The notes under the pieces are model-generated. The model worked only from the letters and a program-made list of their open reading frames with translations, was not told the origin of the DNA and searched no databases. Below, one piece after another: positions 10,177-16,823 of a DNA stretch of 16,823 bases (the stretch's first letter is position 1; every line of letters begins with the position of its first letter). The stretch lies in the NCBI GenBank assembly GCA_943704415.1, contig CALSCO010001049.1, positions 1 through 16,823 on the forward strand, in the 5' to 3' direction. Origin of the DNA: Parvularia atlantis. Its lineage: Eukaryota > Opisthokonta > Rotosphaerida. Position numbers and translations under genes: made by a program.

Positions 10177-10206
10177 CAGTACACGGGCGGGGCGCGCGTG
10201 CGCGCA
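10177..10206. other. 30-bp convergent gap between presenilin and Spt4 stop codons
   Basis: The presenilin TGA ends at 10176 and the Spt4 TGA, read on the minus strand, ends at 10207. Both 3' untranslated regions and poly(A) sites must therefore overlap each other or run into the opposing gene. I see no AATAAA in the gap. Confidence 0.75.
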
Positions 10207-10826
10207 TCACACGAGCGTCTTGTCGCGCACTTTGTGAATGTTGCCGTAGTTGACGCCCTCATCCTCGAGCCGCTGCGCCACCTGCCGCGCCCGTCTCAGC
10301 TGAGGCGCGCAAACACACACAGGCAAACGCGGCACGCGCGACGGCGCACCCGGTCCGGCAGCCGCCCCGACACCGACACGGCGTACATGCCCGGCTTGTA
10401 CTTGCCTGCGGGGCGGCGCGGTGAGCACGGCACGGCGCGGGCAAACGCGCACGTACCTATCCTCTGCCAGCGCGCGACCCACGACGCCTCGGGCGCGATG
10501 GACGCGATCATGCTGCGCATTCGTTTTAACGCCCACCCACCCGCCACCGCGGCCGTGCACACGTCGCGCACCCGGAGAACTGGTTGGACGTGCAGCGCTT
10601 GATCTGCGCAGTGTCGTTGCGCATCTGCAGCATGCCTTCGCAGTTGTCGCAGCCGTCGTTGTAGAACTGGTCAAAAGTCTGCGCGCGGCGCGCCGTGGTA
10701 AGCGCGCGGTGCCGTTGCACGCCGCCGCCGCGGCGCAAGGCGCACCTTGACGAGCGAGCACAGCAGGCAAGCGCGCAGCTGGCGCAGCTCCGACGGCAGC
10801 CGCGCCTTGTCTTCCGGCTCGTCCAT
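10207..10826 (-). CDS. SPT4: Spt4/SUPT4H transcription elongation factor (DSIF subunit)
   Basis: Predicted exons on the minus strand are 10826-10746, 10678-10572, 10512-10457, 10405-10350 and 10281-10207. They total 124 residues plus stop, close to the usual size (human 117). The protein opens MDEPEDKARLPSELRQLRAC and carries the Spt4 zinc ribbon C20-x2-C23...C37-x2-C40 (RACLLCSLVK and YNDGCDNCEG). It continues with the family-typical SWVARWQRIGKYKPGMYAVS and VSGRLPDRV. Spt4 binds the Spt5 NGN domain; the pair (DSIF) travels with RNA polymerase II and supports processive elongation in the nucleus. Four introns of 51-68 bp follow the GTGCG/GTACG...CAG pattern, and all phases agree. It is head-to-head with USP14 and tail-to-tail with presenilin. 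No key zinc ligand is missing. Confidence 0.95.
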
Positions 10827-10854
10827 GTACGCGCACTCAGTTTCAGTTTGCCAA
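10827..10854. promoter_or_regulatory. 28-bp bidirectional start region between SPT4 and USP14
   Basis: Only 28 bp separate the Spt4 ATG (10826, minus) from the USP14 ATG (10855, plus). Either the two 5' untranslated regions overlap, or core promoter sequence lies inside the opposite gene's coding region or first intron. The USP14 first exon is just 16 bp and its 96-bp first intron could hold control elements. No TATA box is seen. Confidence 0.6.
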
Positions 10855-13219
10855 ATGGCGGTGTACAAAGGTGCGCAGGCTGGCTGACGCGGCGCCACGC
10901 GCCGCGTCCTGACCGCCGCCTCTGACCGCCACCGTCCGCCGCCGCCCGCCGTCGCCACTCGTCCAGTCTCGGTCAAGTGGGCCAAGGAGAAGTACGACGA
11001 CGTGCCACTCGACACGGCGCAGTCGCCCGCCGACTTTAAAGTGCAGGTACAGCAGCGCGCTCGCGACCCAAAACCACCCCCGCGACCGCTGCTCACCCGC
11101 AACGACCGCCAGCTGTACTCGCTCACGGGCGTCCCGCCCGAGCGCCAGAAGGTCATGGTCAAGGGCGGGCTGCTGAAGGTGCGGCCGCGTGCGCGCTCGC
11201 ACGGGCGGCGGGCGTGACACGGGGCGCGCGCGCGCAGGACGACACGGCCTGGGACAAGCTCGAGCTGAAGGACGTGCGTGACGTGCGCCGACGGTGGCCA
11301 CGGCCTCAACTCTGCGCTCGCAGGGCTTCACGTTCATGCTCATGGGCACCGCCGACGCCGTGCCGCAGGCGCCGGTCAAGCAGACCGTGTTCATCGAGGA
11401 CATGACCGAGCAAGAGCTCAACAAAGTGGTGCGCGCGCGCCCGCCCAGCTGGCTGCGCGACTGTGACGCCGCACGCACACCAGCAACAGATCCCGGCCGG
11501 GCTGGAGAACCTGGGCAACACGTGCTACATGAACGCGACGCTGCAGACGCTGCACGGCATCCCCGAGCTAACCAACACGCTGCTGGGCTACGCGAGCGTG
11601 CGTGCGCCCGCGCCCATGCCCGCCGCATAGGACGCGGCTGATGGCGTCTCGCAGGGCATGGGCCTCGCGGCCAACATGCAGGCCGACCCGCACCAGACGC
11701 TCACCGTCAGCCTGCGCGACGTCTTCAGCAGCCTCAAGGGCGCCGGAACGTCGTTCAGCCCGATGATCTTCCTGCAGGTTCGACCGCGCGCTGATCCTGC
11801 CGCAGGCTGGCCGTCAGCTCACGTCGCGGCGCGCCCCACTCCGCAGGTGCTGCGTCTCATCCACCCGCAGTTTGCGCAGCAGCAGCAGGGGCGCTACAGC
11901 CAGCAGGACGCCGAGGAGTGCTGGGGTCAGATCGTCGCATCGCTCGCGCAGAAGCTCAAGCTGCCCAGCGGCGTGTCGTTTGTGCAGCACTACTTTGGCC
12001 TGCAAACCGTCGCGACGTGCGTCCCACTCTGTCGGCACGCCGATGCGCTGACGCGCGCGTCACGCAGCTGGAAGTGCAAGGAGGACGACGAGCCCGAGAC
12101 GACGACGAGCGAGAGCGCCAACGAGATCAAGTGCCACATCACCAAGGACGTGAGCCTGCTGTACAACGGGCTGAAGGAGGTCGCGCCGTGCGCACGTGAC
12201 GCGGCGCGGCACACCCACGCGCAACGCAACGCAACGCAACGCAGGGCCTGACCGAGGAGGTCGAGAAGATCTCGCTCGTGCTCGGCCGCACGGCCGTCTA
12301 CACCAAGACGTCGCGCGTGACGCGCCTGCCGTCGTACCTGACGGTCAACTTTGTGCGCTTCTTCTGGCGGCGCGACACCAGCAAGAAGGCCAAAATCCTC
12401 AAGGTGTGTCGCCACACGCGCACGCCGGCGCACCGGCAGTCGCTGACGCCCGAACGCAGAAAGTGGCCTTCCCGCTCGTGCTCGATATGTACGACTTTTG
12501 CACGGACGACCTCAAGCACAAGCTTGAGCCGATGCGCACGCGGTTCAAGAAGTACGAGGACGCGATGACCGAGGCCAGGGTGCGTGCTGGCCCGCGGTCC
12601 GCTGGCTCGGCTCAGCCGCGCGCCATTAGGCCGCCAAGAAGCGCAAGGCACCCGTGGACAGCGCGGGCGGGGCCGCGATGGATGCAACACCGGCGTCCTC
12701 GGCGTCGGCGTCGTCGGCGTCGTCAGCAGCGAACGGCAGCGGCGGCGACGAGGCGGGCAGCGAGCTATCGACGGCGCCGCTGACGGAGCGTGCGTGCCGT
12801 GCGGCGGCCTGCGGCGTGCGCGTGCTCAGGCGCGTGTGTGCGCAGTGTCGGGCGAGAACCTGAGCGGCTACTACGAGCTGCACGGCGTGCTAACGCACAT
12901 CGGGCGCTCGTCCGACTCGGGCCACTACATGGCCTGGATCCGCGACAGCAAGGGTGAGCCGCCGCGGGGCTCGGCGGGCGCGGTCACGCGGCTGAGGCGC
13001 CCGTCCTCGTCGCAGACACGCGCGTCTGGTGGAAGTTTGACGACGAGAAGGTCAGCGCGGTCACGGCCGACGAGGTGCTCAAGCTCGACGGCGGCGGTGC
13101 GTCCGGTCACGCGCGGTGGGGTTCTCAGGTCCGCCTGCTGAGTTGCGCGCTCGGCAGGCGACTGGCACATGGCCTATCTCTGCATCTATCGCGAGCGGCA
13201 GCTGCCCGCGGGCTTTTGA
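10855..13219 (+). CDS. USP14: USP14/Ubp6, proteasome-associated ubiquitin-specific protease
   Basis: Fifteen predicted exons: 10855-10870, 10967-11046, 11113-11178, 11238-11273, 11324-11428, 11484-11597, 11655-11777, 11847-12016, 12068-12179, 12245-12403, 12460-12579, 12630-12789, 12846-12953, 13016-13096 and 13158-13219. They give 503 residues (human USP14 494). Residues about 3-75 are the ubiquitin-like domain (VSVKWAKEKY, RQKVMVKGGLLKDD, MLMGTADAVP), which docks on the proteasome subunit Rpn1/PSMD2. The USP domain follows: Cys box GLENLGNTCYMNATLQTL with catalytic Cys115, QQDAEECWGQ, then the His box SDSGHYMAW with His447 and KFDDEK with Asp465, closing with GGGDWHMAYLCIY. These positions track human Cys114, His435 and Asp451. 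The role is removing ubiquitin from substrates engaged at the 26S proteasome. A Ser/Ala-rich insert with KKRK lies in exon 12. Introns are 50-96 bp. Confidence 0.96.
12221..12243 (+). repeat. GCAAC pentamer repeat at the 3' end of USP14 intron 9
   Basis: Four tandem GCAAC units followed by GCAG form the last bases of the predicted intron 12180-12244, so the acceptor GCAG closes the repeat. The intron joins YNGLKE to GLTEEVEK in phase 0, as in the family. Its donor is GTCGCG rather than the usual GTGCG. Confidence 0.75.
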
Positions 13220-13309
13220 GAGCGACGCCTGTTGTGGTTGCTGGTTTGATTAGAGCGCGCCTACTGAATCTCGTCTTTCCTTGCACTTCTGCGACGCGGC
13301 GTTTCAGCA
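13220..13309. promoter_or_regulatory. 90-bp tandem intergenic region, USP14 3' end and promoter of the next gene
   Basis: The first half is T/G-rich (cctgttgtggttgctggttt), which could be a USP14 3' processing element. The second half leads to the next ATG with G at -3. No AATAAA or TATA box is seen. The stretch just before the ATG ends in TTTCAG, so an untranslated first exon joined there is possible. Confidence 0.4.
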
Positions 13310-16300
13310 ATGCACGACGCCGCGGCCGCCGAGGCCGGCGAGCACGAGGTCGAGCTGGTGACACTCAAGGATAACAGCCGTGCGCCGCCCGCCGCTCGCA
13401 CCGCGCGGCGTGAACCGCGCGCCAACCCGCGCCCCACCTCGCGCGCAGAGTCCCACGATGTACGCGTCTTTGGCGACACCGAGAGCCGCGCGAGCGATGC
13501 CGCGCCGTCCACGCCCAGCACGGTGCGCGTCGCGTGGGCAGGCACCAGGCGCGCTATCTCACGCGCGCCCGCCCTTGCCCTCGCCCTCCCAACGGTGCAC
13601 TCGGTTGTTTTTTTTTCCTCCCCTGCACCGCCGCAGCCGCGCCGCAAGCTCTCCGTCGGCAGCGGTGCAACGGGCGCGCTCGCCGCGTCGGCCCTGCGCG
13701 CCGTGTCCAACAAGCGCTTCGGCGAGGTCACGTACGAGGTGCGCGTGCGCGCGCGCGCGTTCGTGTGAGACCCGGACTGACGTCCGTGATCACCCCGCCT
13801 CTTTGCTTCCCGGTCAGGGCGAGCGCAACGAGCATGGCCGCAAGGCGCGCGTCGGGCGCCTCATGCTCTCGCGCCACCTCGTCAAGGAGTTCCTGCAGTG
13901 GCAGCCCAACTTCTCGTACCTGCACCTGGTCCTGTGGGGCCTCATGTACTGGCTCGTCACGGCCATCGTGCCCATCGGGGTGCGGCGCGCGAGCCGGGCG
14001 CGGGCGGGCAGTGCTCACGACCGCCCAACCAGATCTACCTGATCCCGATGCGCCGCATCGAGGACGGCTACTACGCAAACTGGTCGTTCTCGTACATCGT
14101 CGTGCCGTTGGTCTCGTTCGTGGGCTTTTTCCTGCCGCGGTGCGCGCACCCGCTCGACCGCCGGCACGGCTGACGCCCGTCACAGGCAGTGGTTCGAGGC
14201 CAATCTGCGCTGCCGGCTGGACGGGCCGCCGGTGGTCGCGCCGCTCGTGGGCGCGGGCGTGTCGGTCCTGTGCAACTCGCTCATGGGTGCGCGGCGACGC
14301 GCTGACGGTCTGCAGGCGGTGCATTGACCGCGCGTTCGCGCGCAGGCATCAATGGCATCTTCCCCGTGCCGTTTGCGCTCGTGGGCGTGATCGTGCCGGG
14401 CATCATCGTCACGGTCTCGATCGAGTTCTTCTTCATCCCCGCGGTGCGGCGCTACCCTGCTGCCCCATGCGGCGCCGAGACGCTGACGGCACCCCGCGCG
14501 CGGCCGACCAGAACCGCCGCAACACGTTCCAGAAGATCAAGATGGTTGTGCTGTGCGTTTACATGATGGCCTTCATGGTCCTCATCGCGCTCATCTACAT
14601 CGGCTTCCGCATCATCTGGCTGCGGTGCGCCGCGCAATTGCCCTGCCCGTGCCCCCGCGATTGACCGCGCGGCGTGCAGGCTCAGCGGCGGTGCACAGGC
14701 CGCGTTCTCGATCGTCCTGCCCGTGATCAAGTACGCGCTCAAGGTGCGCGGGTCAGCCGTTCGCACTCGGCAGAGGCCTCATGACACGCTCGCAGTACCT
14801 CTGCTCGCTGGTCATGGTGCACTTCCGCGTGGACACGGTGCCGTGTGTCGGCTACTTTCTCGAGACGTACAACTCGTGCGCGCTCGCGGCCGCGCACGGT
14901 GGGCTTGGCAGCGCTCACACGAGCGGCCCCGCAGCGTCTTCTACGCCGTGCTGTTCATGAACAAGCCGAGCGTGGCGTCGTACGTGATCCTGATCCTGTC
15001 CGACTGGGTGACGTGGTTCATCTACTTCTGGTGCGCCCAGCCGCGGCCGCCGTGCGACGCGCGCGCCAACGCGCACACATGCAGGGACCTGATGGGCTGG
15101 AGCTCGCGCCTCAAGCTGCTGTGGCATTTTGACCGCTACGACTTTATCGAGGCCGAACCGATATCGCCCGTCGTTAGCACGAGCGCGCTTTCGCTGTCGT
15201 CGTCGTCGAGCGTGCGCGCCGGCTCTTCATGCGCCGCTGCGCGCACGCATGAGTGCTGACGTCGCAACGGCGCAGAAGGCCCAGGGCCATACCGCCAGCA
15301 TGACCGACAAGGACCGCAGCGTGGTCGAGGCGCAGGTGCGCAGCACGCGCATTTGGCGCGCTCGCCGGCTCGCACGCTGACAGAGCATGACCCACCAGAT
15401 CGCCGAGGACGAGGCCGCCGACGCCGCCGAGGAGCGCGCCGAGGTCGAGTGGGCCGCCGAGCAGAGGGCCGCTGAGCAGAAGGCCGCGGCGCTCCGGACA
15501 CCGGCCACACCGCAAGGGTGCGCGCACGCGCTCGCGGGTGCACGGCTCACGCATGATGCGCAGGCTTGAAAGCGCGAGCGGCGACGCGCTCGGCGCCGAG
15601 ATTGCTGCGGTGCACCTTTTCACGCGCTGCCGTGTGTTGCGCACAGCCGCTGAACCGCTGCGCCCCGTGCAGGAGCAGGTCAGCGTCACTGACCCCTTGT
15701 ACCGGCCCCCGCGCGAGCGACGGCGGCTGTACGTGGCCGCGTTCTCGTTCATCAGCCTGGCGTTGCAGCTGGTCGTGCCGCTGCAATACGTCGGTGCGCG
15801 GGCGTGCACGCATGCAGTAGGGGAGAAAAAGGGGGCTGACAGGCCCGCGCGCAGTGTACCTCGTACTCGCTTACAACTACGCGGACGTGTACAACTTCTT
15901 CTTCCTGTCCAACATCCCGTGCGACCCGCCGTCGTACGAGCTCGGCATTATCCTTAACGTGGCCGACTTTGGCTCGCAGGTGAGCTGGGCCGTGTTCAGT
16001 CGCTGACTCGCTGACGGGCGACTGCAGCTGCTGTCGGCGGCGGTGTTTGTGCCGCTCATCTACCGCTCGGCGCGGCTCGACTTTTTCTCGTTTGGCTTCT
16101 TTTACTTCAAGAGGCATTGGCGGTACTTTATCACGGCGCACTACGTCGTGTTCATCTCGATCCTCGGCCTGTCGCTCAAGCACTACGGCGACGACTTTAC
16201 CTTCCAGGTGTGCGCGCGCGCCGGCTCGCGCGCTTGCTGACAGAGCCGATGGCAGTTTTTGTGGCTGCCGCAGAACGGCGCCGTCTACAACTCGACGCTG

Positions 16301-16315
16301 TGCGTCATGACCTGA
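13310..16315 (+). CDS. Unrecognised multi-pass membrane protein, about 10 TM segments, 19 exons
   Basis: I do not recognise the family. Predicted exons 13310-13379, 13449-13522, 13637-13738, 13818-13979, 14033-14139, 14186-14286, 14346-14443, 14512-14624, 14680-14743, 14796-14875, 14935-15030, 15085-15211, 15276-15335, 15384-15517, 15564-15609, 15673-15793, 15855-15979, 16028-16207 and 16256-16315 stay in frame and give 639 residues. A polar N-terminus of about 100 residues is followed by about seven hydrophobic segments (including YLHLVLWGLMYWLVTAIVPI, ALVGVIVPGIIVTVSIEFFF and VVLCVYMMAFMVLIALIYIG). Next comes a soluble loop of roughly 125 residues with a Ser run and an Ala/Glu-rich predicted coiled coil (AEERAEVEWAAEQRAAEQKA), then about three more hydrophobic segments (including LYVAAFSFISLALQLVVPLQ and YFITAHYVVFISILGLSL). 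This suggests a 7+3 membrane layout. The N-terminus has no signal peptide. The C-terminus is uncertain: splicing from near 16305 into 16356-16423 could replace the last residues. Confidence 0.75.
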
Positions 16316-16423
16316 GCACCGCTGTGAAAATTCTGTCTGTTTGTGCGCATCCGCGAGCAAGAAGATCAAGAGCGCCGCACCCGAGGTGATCAGTTTAGCG
16401 CCGATCGTCACTCACGCGACTTG
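16316..16423. other. 108-bp region between the membrane protein gene and the LYR gene
   Basis: It holds the short A/T-richer stretch gaaaattctgtctgtttgtg at 16325-16344, which could be a 3' processing or promoter element. It also holds a small open stretch reading KKIKSAAPEVISLAPIV and ending at the TGA just before the LYR ATG. That stretch could be an alternative last exon of the upstream gene. I see no firm TATA box. Confidence 0.4.
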
Positions 16424-16823
16424 ATGCAGCGGCCGAGTGTGCTGCGCGTGTACCGCGAGCTGCTGCGCCTCGAGCGCCGATGGCCCGCTGAGCCCGACCG
16501 GCCCGGGCGCAACGTGAAGGACGCCTTGGCCCGCGAGGTGCGGGCGCAGTTTCGGCAGGTGCGGCGCGCGGCGCACTCAGCGCAAACGGGCGCGGATCGC
16601 GTCTCACGGCCGCGACAAGAACGCGCACCGCACGGACCCCACCCAGGTCTCCATCCTGCTCGAAGCCGCGCAGGCCGACGCCGCCGCGCTCGCGGCCGTG
16701 CTGGAGGACGCGGTGAAGCGCCAGGTGCGGCTGCAGCGGTCGGGGCGTGCTAGCTCGCGTGTGCTGAACGCGACCGCTATTGGCCCCCATCGGCCCTGCT
16801 CGCGCCTCTCGCTCCGCCCCCCC
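16424..16823 (+). CDS. LYR-motif (complex I LYR family) protein, 3' partial
   Basis: The ATG at 16424 opens exon 1 (16424-16558), which starts MQRPSVLRVYRELLRLERRW. The pattern VLxVYRELLRLxRxW, then KDALAREVRAQFRQ with a conserved Phe-Arg, is that of LYR-motif proteins (VYR here in place of LYR). Family members are small, helical, mostly mitochondrial-matrix proteins that bind acyl-ACP and help assemble iron-sulphur or respiratory complexes. An intron, 16559-16619 (donor GTGCGG, CTCAC branch-like site, acceptor ACAAG), joins in phase 0 to NAHRTDPTQVSILLEAAQAD. A further donor, CAG|GTGCGG at 16725, probably ends exon 2, although the frame stays open to the window end. I cannot say which LYRM subtype it is; the layout recalls LYRM1-like members. 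Confidence 0.65.
16817..16823. repeat. C homopolymer at the right edge
   Basis: The last seven bases are C, and the window also starts with nine G at 1-9. Homopolymers at both ends suggest the contig stops where G/C runs could not be assembled. The true run lengths are unknown. Confidence 0.6.

Noticed and set aside
10198-10602. Plus-strand ORF antisense to Spt4
   Set aside because: The minus strand encodes a clear Spt4 with all four zinc ligands; the plus-strand translation is low-complexity Arg/Thr/Ala text.
1-16823. Prokaryotic origin with operons
   Set aside because: Presenilin, Spt4, USP14 and consistent GT-AG introns that restore conserved protein frames show a eukaryotic nuclear genome.
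1-16823. Malassezia-like basidiomycete yeast (GTGCG donors, CTGAC branch sites, high GC)
   Set aside because: The intron style is similar, but presenilin and a giant HECTD4/MYCBP2-like gene are not expected there, and the intron density seems too high. I left the lineage open.
1-16823. tRNA, rRNA, transposon or viral insertions
   Set aside because: I saw no tRNA-like cloverleaf, rRNA core sequence, transposase or reverse-transcriptase motif, or long terminal repeats. Nearly all of the window is accounted for by spliced genes.

Overview
The window is a compact, GC-rich, very intron-dense piece of a eukaryotic nuclear genome. I recognise four genes or families (presenilin, USP14/Ubp6, Spt4 and an LYR-motif protein). 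Two further genes I can only describe: a giant minus-strand gene and a multi-pass membrane protein gene. Coding sequence is broken about every 100-150 bases by introns, most of them 45-70 bp. Most introns begin GTGCG, carry CTGAC, CTCAC or CTGAA near the 3' end and stop at CAG, so long unspliced ORFs are usually misleading. Presenilin argues against most ascomycete or basidiomycete yeasts. A free-living protist or alga fits best, but I cannot name the lineage.

Layout. Positions 7677 down to 1 (minus strand) hold the first roughly 1,800 codons of a giant gene whose 3' part lies outside the window. A 485-bp divergent intergenic region (7678-8162) separates it from presenilin (8163-10176, plus). 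Presenilin converges on Spt4 (10826-10207, minus) with 30 bp between their stop codons. Spt4 is divergent from USP14/Ubp6 (10855-13219, plus) with 28 bp between their start codons. After a 90-bp gap come a 19-exon gene for an unrecognised membrane protein of about 10 transmembrane segments (13310-16315, plus) and, after 108 bp, the start of an LYR-motif gene (16424 to the window end, plus).

No operon or obvious joint pathway is seen. USP14/Ubp6 trims ubiquitin at the proteasome. The giant protein has weak resemblance to very large E3 ligases of the HECTD4/MYCBP2 type, but no HECT or RING domain lies inside the window. Presenilin is the intramembrane aspartyl protease of gamma-secretase. Spt4 partners Spt5 in transcription elongation. 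LYR proteins serve mitochondrial assembly.

The most unusual signals are in the introns: a 21-C homopolymer acting as a polypyrimidine tract, a donor embedded in a (GT)22 microsatellite, a probable GC-AG intron, and frame-neutral introns without stops. I placed exon borders by hand from frame, splice consensus and recalled family sequences. They are predictions without transcript support.
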